Assembly: GCA_051880375.1 (NCBI GenBank) | Contig: JBJENV010000056.1 | Coordinates: forward strand, 1-57,933 | Direction: 5' to 3' | Source: SIG299 sp051880375 | Lineage (GTDB): Bacteria; Bacillota; Clostridia; Lachnospirales; Lachnospiraceae | DNA: 57,933 nucleotides | Part shown: positions 33,201-41,686 of the stretch, piece after piece | Layout: each line of letters starts with the position of its first letter | How positions within the stretch are numbered: the stretch's first letter is position 1 | Made by a program: the position numbers and the translations under genes | The notes under the pieces: generated by a model | Databases searched by the model: none | Told to the model about the DNA's origin: nothing | What the model saw: only the letters and a program-made list of their open reading frames with translations

Positions 33201-34064
33201 ATGGCAGAATATATTATTTCCACAGATTCCACTGCTGACTTGCCTGAAAGCTACATTAAAGAGCATGGTATCATCATTCAGAATTTAAGCTACTGTTTCG
33301 GAGACGAGGTGTTCTCCGGTACCAATGACATGCCTCCGGCAGATTTCTATGCCAGAATGCGCGGCGGCGAAATGCCTACAACGAATGCGAGTATTCCTGC
33401 ACAGGTCCGTGCCTCGTTTGAAGCCTGCTTAAAGCAGGGTAAAGATATTCTTCATCTTGCCTTTTCCTCCGCGCTAAGTTCCAGTTACAACACAACTGTC
33501 GTTGTTGCGGATGAGCTGAAGGAAGAATATCCGGATCGTAAAATCATCGTAATTGATTCCTTCGCCGCTTCTCTCGGTCAGGGCTTATTTGTACATAAAG
33601 CCGTTCAAAAGAAAGAGGCCGGGGAGGATATGGACAGTGTTGCCATCTGGCTCGTAGAAAACCGCGAGCATTTCTGCCATCTGTTTACCGTAGACGATTT
33701 GTTTCATCTGCACAGAGGCGGACGCGTTTCCAAAACAACCGCAATCCTCGGTACCATGATTAACGTAAAACCGATTCTGCATGTCGATTCCGAAGGCCGT
33801 CTGATAAACATCGACAAAGTACGCGGCAGAAAGAAATCCCTGAATGCACTTGTTGACCGTATGGAAGCCCTGATTCCGGGCTACGAAAACGACATTGTAT
33901 TCATCAGTCACGGCGACTGCTTAGAGGACGCGCAGTATGTTGCCGACCGCATTAAGGAGCGCTTCGGTATATCCAGTTTCTTAATCAATTATGTCAGTCC
34001 GACCATTGGTGCACACTCCGGTCCGGGCACTGTCGCCCTGTTCTTTCTGGGCGCGCACAGATAA
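33201..34064 (+). CDS. DegV family fatty-acid-binding protein
   Basis: A 287-residue EDD-fold protein of the DegV/FakB type. The N-terminal ISTDSTADLP motif, the TTNASIPAQ loop, the FSSALSSSYN segment and HRGGRVSK with the following Lys-Pro (NVKPILHVD) are family hallmarks. Such proteins hold one fatty acid in an internal cavity and present it to kinase FakA; FakA is not in this window. It is one of only three plus-strand genes here. A bidirectional terminator follows at 34091-34148. Confidence 0.93.
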   Translation: MAEYIISTDSTADLPESYIKEHGIIIQNLSYCFGDEVFSGTNDMPPADFYARMRGGEMPTTNASIPAQVRASFEACLKQGKDILHLAFSSALSSSYNTTVVVADELKEEYPDRKIIVIDSFAASLGQGLFVHKAVQKKEAGEDMDSVAIWLVENREHFCHLFTVDDLFHLHRGGRVSKTTAILGTMINVKPILHVDSEGRLINIDKVRGRKKSLNALVDRMEALIPGYENDIVFISHGDCLEDAQYVADRIKERFGISSFLINYVSPTIGAHSGPGTVALFFLGAHR

Positions 34065-34090
34065 TACTTGTACCGAGCAGGCAACCACAT

Positions 34091-34148
34091 AAAAAAGAGC
34101 ATGGGAGACAGAAGTTCATTTTCTGCATCCTATGCTCTTTCTTTTTTT
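34091..34148. terminator. Bidirectional terminator between degV and the ABC exporter
   Basis: AAAGAGCATGGGA (34094-34106) and TCCTATGCTCTTT (34128-34140) pair with one G-U. The plus strand continues CTTTTTTT and the minus strand ends in the complement of AAAAAA. Confidence 0.85.
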
Positions 34149-34170
34149 GTATTTTTATATTTTCTTCCTG

Positions 34171-36045
34171 TTACACGGCCTGACCTGCATTTTCCACATA
34201 ATACTGTGCCTGTGTGGCAAACATCGTGGCATAGATTCCGTTCTGCTTTCCGACAAGTTCTTCGTGCGTGCCGTACTCCTTTATTGTATCCTCAGCAAAA
34301 ACCGCAATCCGGTCACAGAACTTACAGCTCGACAGGCGGTGTGAAATGTAAATTGCAGTTTTCCCTCCGACTAAGCTGTTGAACTGTCGGTAAATCTCAT
34401 ACTCTGCAACCGGGTCGAGTGCTGCCGTCGGTTCGTCTAAAATGACAATCGGTGCATTTTTATAGAGTGCGCGGCTGATTGCCGTCTTCTGCTTCTGACC
34501 GCCCGACAGGTCGGTACCGTCCTCGTCAAAGCCCTTATAGAGAATCGTATCCACACCGTTTTTAAGCTTCATCGCATCTTCATACAGTCCGGAAAGCTTC
34601 AATACTTCATTAAGCTTTTCTTCATCCGCCTTCTCACCAAGCACAATGTTATCCTTTAAGCTGAATGCAAGCAGCTGGAAATCCTGAAAAACAACGGCAA
34701 ACAGCTTCCGGTATTCCTCCTCGGAATATTCCTTGATGTTGATTCCGTCAATCAGAATTTCTCCTTCGGTTACGTCATACAGGCGGCAGAGCAGCTTGAT
34801 AAAGGTTGTCTTTCCGGCACCGTTTAGACCGACGATGGATAAGTGCTCTCCGGAGGTAATCTTCAGATTGATATCGTGAAGTACCTCCTTCTCGGAGCGG
34901 GGATAGCGGAACGAAACATGTCGGAACTCGATTTCATGCTTTCCTTCGCATACCTTTTTCGTGCCCTTCGGCATTGCCGCAGGATAATCAAGAAACACAA
35001 GAAATTCATACGCATAGTTGCAATGCTGTATTAACCGCTGAATAGCCCGCACGATTCCGTCCAGACTCCAATAAAGGGAGGATGCCGCAGCCACACACAT
35101 GGAAAAATCTCCGATGGTAATTACCCTTTTTACCGCCAGGTAACCGATGTAAAAATAGCTGATTCCGTCTCGCAGGGAATTGACAACATCCATTCCCCAT
35201 TTACTTCCTCTCTGTCTGTACTCGTTATTCTTCCAGAGAGCGGTCTGCTCGTCTCCGAGGACTTCCGCCTTGTGACACATCATATCGGCGCTTTCATACA
35301 GACGGATTTCCTTTCCGTACTTAAAATCCGCCAGTTCCCAAAGTACATAGCCGCAGACACGGTTAATCTTGGAAAGCGCCATATAGCTTTCTGCTTCTAT
35401 TTTATTGATTTTCGCATTGAGTACGGTAATAAACAGAAGGGAAATAAGCTGAATCGGAATTAACAGCGGACATGTCATAAGGATGACCGTCAACACGCTT
35501 GCCAGTACAATCAGATTCATGACTACCGTATAAACCGGATCCAGAATTCCTGTCACGCCACCGCTGTACCAGCTGATTCCGTCCTTTGCTTTTCCTATCT
35601 GGTCAAGCGCCTTAGGGTCCTCTGTGTGCTCATAATCCATCTGCATCGCATGGTCAGAAAGCATGACCTCAAAGTACTCGTTAAACCATTCGGAATAAAC
35701 ACCCTTTAAGTTCTCCACTATATTGTTTAACAGATTGGCAATTACAACAATCAGAGCGGTAAGCAAAGCATAAAATGCCGCATTTCGGAAATGCAATGCT
35801 ATCTGCTCATACGCTGCATGCGCATTCGCTTCCTGTGCAAGCAATACCAATTCATCAAACAAAAACTTCGGCAGAATGACTGCCTGCAGTTTCAGTGCGA
35901 CATCTGCCACAAGCCTTATAAAGTAAAGTAAAAACAGGGTCGGCTTCTGCTGCCATGCTGTCTTTAGCATAAAGCGGAGTGTTTTTGCCGTGATGCGCCG
36001 CTTTTCTTTTGTCTGCCCGTTCTTCTTTGCCTTTTTTTCTAGCAT
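34171..36045 (-). CDS. ABC exporter half-transporter (second subunit)
   Basis: A 624-residue fusion of a six-helix exporter domain (about 1-345) and an ATPase domain. Walker A is GLNGAGKTT, the signature is DLSGGQKQK, Walker B is PIVILDEPTAALDP and the H-loop is YISHRLSS, all intact. The ATG at 36045 overlaps the stop of the upstream half-transporter gene by 7 bases, so the two are made together and presumably form a heterodimer. Exporters of this type move peptides, lipids or drugs outward; no substrate gene is adjacent. An in-frame GTG at 36051 is less likely because of ribosome-site spacing. Confidence 0.9.
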   Translation of the reverse strand: MLEKKAKKNGQTKEKRRITAKTLRFMLKTAWQQKPTLFLLYFIRLVADVALKLQAVILPKFLFDELVLLAQEANAHAAYEQIALHFRNAAFYALLTALIVVIANLLNNIVENLKGVYSEWFNEYFEVMLSDHAMQMDYEHTEDPKALDQIGKAKDGISWYSGGVTGILDPVYTVVMNLIVLASVLTVILMTCPLLIPIQLISLLFITVLNAKINKIEAESYMALSKINRVCGYVLWELADFKYGKEIRLYESADMMCHKAEVLGDEQTALWKNNEYRQRGSKWGMDVVNSLRDGISYFYIGYLAVKRVITIGDFSMCVAAASSLYWSLDGIVRAIQRLIQHCNYAYEFLVFLDYPAAMPKGTKKVCEGKHEIEFRHVSFRYPRSEKEVLHDINLKITSGEHLSIVGLNGAGKTTFIKLLCRLYDVTEGEILIDGINIKEYSEEEYRKLFAVVFQDFQLLAFSLKDNIVLGEKADEEKLNEVLKLSGLYEDAMKLKNGVDTILYKGFDEDGTDLSGGQKQKTAISRALYKNAPIVILDEPTAALDPVAEYEIYRQFNSLVGGKTAIYISHRLSSCKFCDRIAVFAEDTIKEYGTHEELVGKQNGIYATMFATQAQYYVENAGQAV

Positions 36046-37964
36046 ACGCACTCACTCCCCTCTCCTGTCACGGCAGCTTCCTCATGTTCCAGATAATACT
36101 GTGCCTGCACCTCAAACATGTTCGCATACTCTCCGCCAAGCTCCATCAGACTCTTGTGTGTTCCGTACTCTATCATCTCTCCGTCCTTAAACATCGCCAC
36201 ATTGTTGCAAAACTGCGTCGAGCTTAAGCGATGACTGATATAGACTGCGGTTTTTCCGCCAATCAGCTTGTCAAAATCCGCATACAGCTTTGCTTCCGCA
36301 AGTGCATCCAGTGCCGCCGTCGGTTCGTCCAGAACAACAACCGGTGCATTTTTATAAAGAGCCCTTGCAAGAGCAATCTTCTGCTTTTCACCACCGGAGA
36401 AGTCCACACCGTCATCATGAATGACCTTCAGCACTTCTGTGTTTACACCGTCGTTAAGCTCTGCAAGCTTCTCACCGAAACCGGCAGAAAGCAGACACTG
36501 CTCTGCTTTCTTTGTATCGGTTTCCTTCGGAGGCTTCATGGAAATGTTCTCCGCAAGCGGGAAGGCAAACAGCTCTACTTCCTGGAATACCGGCGCAAAT
36601 ACACGGTAATAATCCATCTTATCATATTCCTTTATATTGACTCCGTTTAAGAGAATTTCACCCTCCGTCGGCTCATAAAGGCGCAGCAAAAGCTTGATAA
36701 ACGTTGTCTTTCCGGCACCGTTTAAGCCCACAACCGCAAGACGCTCTCCCGCATTTAAGGTCAGATTCAGATTTTTCAGTGCATCCTTTTCTGCCTTCGG
36801 ATAGCGGAAGGAAACATTCCGGAACGTAAACTCATACCGGTCGTACTTCGGTACTTTCTTTGTTCCGGTTTTTTCCTGTTTTCGTTCATGAACTTTCCTG
36901 CTGTCAGAATCCGTCCCCTCTTTCGGTATCACACCGTCAAAATCCGCAAAGCTCCGGAAATCATCGACTTCCCTGCTTCTTGCAAACAGATTGCTCACAC
37001 CGTTTAGCAGATTAGATACATAGCCAAACAGCGTTCCTGCCGAAGCAACGTAAAGGCTGAAATTACCAAGTGTCATCGTTCCCTTTGCTACGGAGTAAAT
37101 CAGCCAGGCATAAACTGCAGCCTGTGAAACCAGCCAGATCAGATTACTGATAATACCAAAAATTATCCAAAGCTTCGCATTTTTCTTCTGTGCTTCATAT
37201 CTGGTCTGATTGATTTCCCGGTACTTAGAAAGCAGCCAGTCCTTGATATGAAACATGCGGATATCCTTTGCTGCCTTGAAGTTTGTGGTTGCGTCCTGCA
37301 TGTAATACCTTTTTCTCCACCACTTTTGCAGCGGGTCCCAGACCTCTTTTTTAGACTTTGCATTCGTACGATTACTGAAAAAGAAGTTTACTCCTGCAAG
37401 CACCATCATCAGAAGAACAATCCACGGATTCATCGTTCCAAGAATCACCATACCGGTCACTACAATCGCCAGAGACTGCAGAAACTGCACGCTCTCGCGC
37501 ATCATTCCCTCGATTCCCTCCGTGTTGTTATTGCAGGCATTCTGTGCCTTATTGTAACAGCCCATCACATCGGAATTTTCCAGATGCTCAAAGTCAATCG
37601 TCATAACCTTGTAATTCTGCTGGTAATTTTTCATCTGAAAACGTACATAAATGAACCGCCACCAGTTTTCACTGTAATAAAACGTATTTAACATGGTGGA
37701 AACCGTCTGGATGAGCAGAAAGACAAGCATCAGATAAAAAAGCTCCTCTGTCTTTCCTTCTCCGGTAATCATATCAATGACAAACTTGGAAATAAAGGTC
37801 CATAAATACTGCATTACCGGCGCTATGAGCACTCCCAGCGGAATCACCCACAATAATGCCTTATCATACCTTATCATATTCCGGAAGATAAATCTCACAT
37901 TACTAAGCAGCCCATACTCCTTATGCAGTGGATTTTTCTCCTTTTCTTCTTTCTTTTTCTTCAT
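36039..37964 (-). CDS. ABC exporter half-transporter (first subunit)
   Basis: A 641-residue membrane-plus-ATPase exporter subunit. Its basic start (MKKKKEEKEKNPLHKEYGLL) precedes the membrane domain (about 35-330), a linker rich in charged residues (about 345-385), and an ATPase with Walker A GLNGAGKTT, signature DFSGGEKQK, Walker B PVVVLDEPTAALDA and ISHRLSS. Both subunits keep a glutamate after Walker B, so neither site looks degenerate. The XRE regulator gene lies 81 bases upstream on the same strand. ATG at 37964 has GGGGAG 9 bases upstream; in-frame start 37997 lacks one. Confidence 0.9.
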   Translation of the reverse strand: MKKKKEEKEKNPLHKEYGLLSNVRFIFRNMIRYDKALLWVIPLGVLIAPVMQYLWTFISKFVIDMITGEGKTEELFYLMLVFLLIQTVSTMLNTFYYSENWWRFIYVRFQMKNYQQNYKVMTIDFEHLENSDVMGCYNKAQNACNNNTEGIEGMMRESVQFLQSLAIVVTGMVILGTMNPWIVLLMMVLAGVNFFFSNRTNAKSKKEVWDPLQKWWRKRYYMQDATTNFKAAKDIRMFHIKDWLLSKYREINQTRYEAQKKNAKLWIIFGIISNLIWLVSQAAVYAWLIYSVAKGTMTLGNFSLYVASAGTLFGYVSNLLNGVSNLFARSREVDDFRSFADFDGVIPKEGTDSDSRKVHERKQEKTGTKKVPKYDRYEFTFRNVSFRYPKAEKDALKNLNLTLNAGERLAVVGLNGAGKTTFIKLLLRLYEPTEGEILLNGVNIKEYDKMDYYRVFAPVFQEVELFAFPLAENISMKPPKETDTKKAEQCLLSAGFGEKLAELNDGVNTEVLKVIHDDGVDFSGGEKQKIALARALYKNAPVVVLDEPTAALDALAEAKLYADFDKLIGGKTAVYISHRLSSTQFCNNVAMFKDGEMIEYGTHKSLMELGGEYANMFEVQAQYYLEHEEAAVTGEGSECVC

Positions 37965-38045
37965 GGTAACAAACTCCCCTCTGCTTGATACTGACATTGT
38001 ACTGCGTCAATGCATTAAAATCATTAAAAACCTATTAGAAAATGT

Positions 38046-38924
38046 CTAATGTTTCGGAAACAACGTAGTTCTGTCAAACCACGGACGGTTAGACGACCTG
38101 GAAAAGTTCTGATAGTAATAATAATTTGGCGGGTTTAACATTCCCTCCGCCGCCGCCAGAAGCATAAAAAAGAAAGGCGCCTTTCCCGGATCAATTCCAT
38201 ATGCATCCTCTGTCCTGTCATCTTCATCCACCAGTTCAGTCCGTATAATCATGGCGCCGTTCGGGCTGCTGTTCAAAAGTTCCAAAATGCGCTTTATTTT
38301 CTCCTTCGGAACTCCAAGTCTCTTTTCGAGGGCAGTTACCCTTACAACATCCTTCCAGGAAAGCGTCATCATATAAAACAATACCTTCAGGGTATCTTCC
38401 TCTCCAAGGCAGCGAAGCAACTCTGCCAGCTCCCCGGTGACTTTAAAATGGCTCGCAAAGCCTTCTTTCGGTTCCTTCATCCATACATAGTATTCCAAAT
38501 CCCGGTTCAAACGCATCTGCGTGAAGCCACTATCGGTACAAAGACTGGACGCAGCTTCGTTTTTCACCTCCGACACACGCCCGGTGTAATCCCGGAATGC
38601 CGGCTCCCATTGCGCAATCTGCATTGCCCAGAGTAATTTTCTCATCTGTTCAAACAGTTCTTTATCCCCTGCTGCTTCTTTCAGTTCGTCCATCAGCTGC
38701 TGCTCAATTCCGACCTTTTCGTTTTCCCTTCCGTATAGATAATCAATGGAAACATCAAAGTAATCTGCAATCCTTGGCAGTAAATCTCCGTCCGGATAGC
38801 TGCCGTTCTCCCACTTGGAAACTGCTTGTGCACTGACTCCGAGATAATCCGCCAACTGCTCCTGTTTGATTCCCCTTGCTTTTCGCAATGTCTGAAGCTG
38901 TGTTGAAAATACGGTTGCCGCCAT
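38046..38924 (-). CDS. XRE-family transcriptional regulator
   Basis: A 292-residue protein with an N-terminal Cro/CI-type helix-turn-helix (about 8-62: LRKARGIKQEQLADYLGVSAQAVSKWENG, YPDGDLLPRIADYFDVSIDYLYG). A large C-terminal domain of unknown type follows and ends in an unusual Tyr-rich NYYYYQN segment. Clostridial regulators of this layout are often placed before ABC exporters and act as local sensors. It probably controls the downstream exporter pair and itself; the 15-bp inverted repeat at 39002-39042 is a candidate binding site. AAGGAG lies before the ATG. Confidence 0.85.
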   Translation of the reverse strand: MAATVFSTQLQTLRKARGIKQEQLADYLGVSAQAVSKWENGSYPDGDLLPRIADYFDVSIDYLYGRENEKVGIEQQLMDELKEAAGDKELFEQMRKLLWAMQIAQWEPAFRDYTGRVSEVKNEAASSLCTDSGFTQMRLNRDLEYYVWMKEPKEGFASHFKVTGELAELLRCLGEEDTLKVLFYMMTLSWKDVVRVTALEKRLGVPKEKIKRILELLNSSPNGAMIIRTELVDEDDRTEDAYGIDPGKAPFFFMLLAAAEGMLNPPNYYYYQNFSRSSNRPWFDRTTLFPKH

Positions 38925-39001
38925 GTTGTTTTTCTCCTTTCTCTTCCCGTTTCAGATACTCTCATCTGCATTTCGTTTCTGTTCTGAGCCTACTATAGCA
39001 C

Positions 39002-39042
39002 AAAAGAGAGTTGATTCATAGCGTCAAAATCAACTCTCTTTT
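39002..39042. repeat. Perfect 15-bp inverted repeat upstream of the XRE gene
   Basis: AAAAGAGAGTTGATT (39002-39016) and AATCAACTCTCTTTT (39028-39042) around an 11-base centre. A TATAGT -10-like box on the minus strand (38997-38992) lies directly after it, so the repeat covers the -35 region. Only four T follow on the minus strand, so it is either a weak mutY terminator or the operator of the regulator. A smaller repeat, GTTGAAT/ATTCAAC, is at 39080-39104. Confidence 0.65.
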
Positions 39043-39145
39043 CATTTTTGGTTGTTTTTCCTTCTATATTCTCTGTTCGGTTGAATTATACCAGCGCATT
39101 CAACTATTCTTCTCTTTACTGTCCGCCAGTCTTAAATAACCATAC

Positions 39146-40240
39146 TTATCCGATATACTTTCGGTAAGCTTCAAATGCCGACGGTAATGATATGTTGTCC
39201 GAAATTTGCTCTACCGTAAAGAAGTCCAACTGCTTCTCTCCGTTATCCGTCAGTTTTTCTTCCGGCAGGGCAACCATATTCTGCACTGTTTTCCCAGGAA
39301 AAGCACCCTTCCCTGTCAGTGCGATTCTGTAAGCCTGCATCCGCCATTCCACATGAGAGAAGATATGCTTTGCGTCCGGCAGTTTTTCAATCTCCATCTG
39401 CGGGAACAGCTCTCTTATCTCCTGCAGCTTAAGATACCCTTCCACATTCGGAAGCTCCCAGAGTCCGGCAAGCAGTCCCTTCGGAGCTCGCTTATGAAGC
39501 GCAATTTTCTGTCCGGAACGGATGACAAATACCGTACGCTCCTCAATTCTGCGCTCCTTTTTCGGCGGCTTGACCGGAAGGAGCATTTCACAGCCGTTTT
39601 GAAACGCCTGACACAGGTGCATCACCGGACATTGTTCGCAAAGCGGCTTTCCGTTCGGTAAGCAGACCGTAGCTCCAAGCTCCATCAGTGACTGGTTTAA
39701 GTCACCGGGACGCTCCTTCGGCAAAACTCTCCGTACGTCGTCCTCTAACTCTCTCTTTACCTTCTCTTTTGTAATGTCATCATAGCTTGCCGCAACCCGC
39801 TTTAACACGCGCAGGACGTTCCCGTCCACCGTCGGTTCGCAGAGTCCGAAGGCAATTGAGGCAATCGCACCCGCAGTATAAGAACCGATACCCGGCAGAG
39901 ATTTTAACGCCTCATAGTCTGCCGGAAGTTCTCCGCCAAACTCCTCCATAACCTTTTTTGCCGCCTTCTGCATGTTGCGGACACGATTGTAATAGCCCAG
40001 TTCTTCCCAAAGCTTTAACAGCTTTTCTTCATCTGCCTCTGCCAGCGCCCGAATGTCCGGCAGTTCGGAAAGAAAGCGGTCAAAATATCCCTTGACCGCT
40101 TCTACTCTCGTCTGCTGCAGCATAATTTCCGACACCCACACATCATACGGTCTCGGATTTTCCCTCCATGGAAGGATTCTTGCATTCCGGTCATACCAGT
40201 GCAGCAGATACGGCACCAGTTCTGAATAGTCATATGCCAT
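39146..40240 (-). CDS. mutY: A/G-specific adenine glycosylase
   Basis: A 364-residue base-excision repair enzyme. Catalytic Glu lies in VSEIMLQQTRVEAV; helix-hairpin-helix LPGIGSYTAGAIASIAFG with the catalytic Asp in PTVDGNVLRV; the iron-sulfur cluster cysteines are in CLPNGKPLCEQCPVMHLC. A C-terminal NUDIX-like 8-oxoG-recognition domain (about 225-355) completes it. It removes adenine opposite 8-oxoguanine. The gene begins 18 bases after the GH28 stop, odd company for a repair gene, and has a weak ribosome site, suggesting low-level translation. ATG at 40240 chosen over TTG at 40246. Confidence 0.95.
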   Translation of the reverse strand: MAYDYSELVPYLLHWYDRNARILPWRENPRPYDVWVSEIMLQQTRVEAVKGYFDRFLSELPDIRALAEADEEKLLKLWEELGYYNRVRNMQKAAKKVMEEFGGELPADYEALKSLPGIGSYTAGAIASIAFGLCEPTVDGNVLRVLKRVAASYDDITKEKVKRELEDDVRRVLPKERPGDLNQSLMELGATVCLPNGKPLCEQCPVMHLCQAFQNGCEMLLPVKPPKKERRIEERTVFVIRSGQKIALHKRAPKGLLAGLWELPNVEGYLKLQEIRELFPQMEIEKLPDAKHIFSHVEWRMQAYRIALTGKGAFPGKTVQNMVALPEEKLTDNGEKQLDFFTVEQISDNISLPSAFEAYRKYIG

Positions 40241-40258
40241 AATCAATTAATTCTCTTT

Positions 40259-41617
40259 CTAGTTAAAATGTACGTTTTCGTTGACTTCCACACTCATCCG
40301 CTCCATGTCCGCTGCCGACACATCGCCCATATAATACGGCTTCATGGCATCCGTCACATGTATTGTCACATTCTTTGCCTTGGCATTCTTCGCATAGCGC
40401 AGATACATTCCTGCGATTTTGCCGGTATCCTTTTCCGGAAACTTGTTCTCCAGTTCGCACGGACGGATATCGTAACCTTCAATATCCCATTTGGATGTCT
40501 TATCAAGTGTCATATGGATTTCATCAAATGTAATATCTTCTACCGGATTATCCTCTGTACCGTACACAACAATGCCGTTTTCTCCGGTGCAGTTGATGTT
40601 CTTAAATACGACATTCCGAATCTTTCCGTGCTTTACGCCTGCTTTCCGGTCAAGGCTTGTTACACAGATTGCCTCGCCTCGTCCCCACCACTGATAGGAA
40701 AAACGTCTTGTTTCGATGTTGATGTTGGAGAAAATAACGTTTTCCACATTTCCGCCGTCACGAACCTGCAGGGAAATACCGCGGTTGCTGCCCGAAATGG
40801 CACAGTTTTCAACTACAATGTTGCGGAAGTCTCTCTCTCCTTCGGTGCCGAACTTGATTGCTGCACTTGTAGAAATCAGGGTACAGTTTGAAACCGTGAT
40901 GTTTTCACACGGACCGTATTCGTTGTAATCCGCACTGTTCTTTAACACTATCGCATCATCGCCGCATTCGATATGACAGTTTGCAATCCTCACGTTCTTA
41001 CAATGGTCTGGGTCGATACCGTCCGAATTTGCCATACGAAGATTGTTTAAAATCCGTATACCATCCACTAAAACATCGTTACAGCCTACCATATGAAGCG
41101 TCCAGAAGGCACATTTTGCAAGTGTTACCTCTTTTACGGTCAGGTGCTTCACCGCCTCCAAAAGAACCAGCGGAATCCTCGGATAATAGCTTCCCTCAAT
41201 ATGATAGCCCGCATCCGTACCGTAAAAAATCTCTTCGTTTCCGTCAATCGTTCCGTACCCGGAAATCACAACGTTTTCTGCATCCTTCGCATACAGAAAG
41301 GCATGAAACGGTCTTCCTGCATACTCGCAGTTTAAGTAAGAAGGCAGTCCCGATTCGTGTGCATGTACGACACCACCGTTGGCAAGCGGATAGTAATCAT
41401 TCAAATCTGAAGTAGCCTTTAATACCGCTCCGTTTTCCAGATGAAATTCCACGTTCGACTTTAAAAGTAAATAACCGCTGATATAGGTTTTCCCCCCCGA
41501 AAGGACAACAACTCCTCCGCCGTCCGCTGCACATTTATCGATTGCTGCCTGAATCGCCACACGGTCATTGGTATTGCCGTCACCCATTGCACCGAATTCC
41601 TCTACCAAATATCTCAT
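40259..41617 (-). CDS. Glycoside hydrolase family 28 protein (polygalacturonase-like)
   Basis: A 452-residue right-handed beta-helix protein. It begins with FGAMGDGNTNDRVAIQAAID, the pectate-lyase-superfamily start. Catalytic carboxylates of GH28 are present: D199 in NSDGIDPDHC and D220-D221 in ECGDDAIVLK. The usual Gly-His-Gly motif is not obvious and the Arg-Ile-Lys segment reads AIKFGTEGE, so it may be an exo-acting or non-polygalacturonan enzyme such as a rhamnogalacturonan or xylogalacturonan hydrolase. There is no signal peptide, so it should act on imported oligosaccharides. It follows the GH127-GH25 gene by 69 bases; GGAGG is 9 bases before the ATG. Confidence 0.88.
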   Translation of the reverse strand: MRYLVEEFGAMGDGNTNDRVAIQAAIDKCAADGGGVVVLSGGKTYISGYLLLKSNVEFHLENGAVLKATSDLNDYYPLANGGVVHAHESGLPSYLNCEYAGRPFHAFLYAKDAENVVISGYGTIDGNEEIFYGTDAGYHIEGSYYPRIPLVLLEAVKHLTVKEVTLAKCAFWTLHMVGCNDVLVDGIRILNNLRMANSDGIDPDHCKNVRIANCHIECGDDAIVLKNSADYNEYGPCENITVSNCTLISTSAAIKFGTEGERDFRNIVVENCAISGSNRGISLQVRDGGNVENVIFSNINIETRRFSYQWWGRGEAICVTSLDRKAGVKHGKIRNVVFKNINCTGENGIVVYGTEDNPVEDITFDEIHMTLDKTSKWDIEGYDIRPCELENKFPEKDTGKIAGMYLRYAKNAKAKNVTIHVTDAMKPYYMGDVSAADMERMSVEVNENVHFN

Positions 41618-41686
41618 TGCTCTTTTCCTCCATTGTCTCTAAATCACAAGTTGTCAAAGCTGCCTGTATACGGCATCAGTCTTCCG

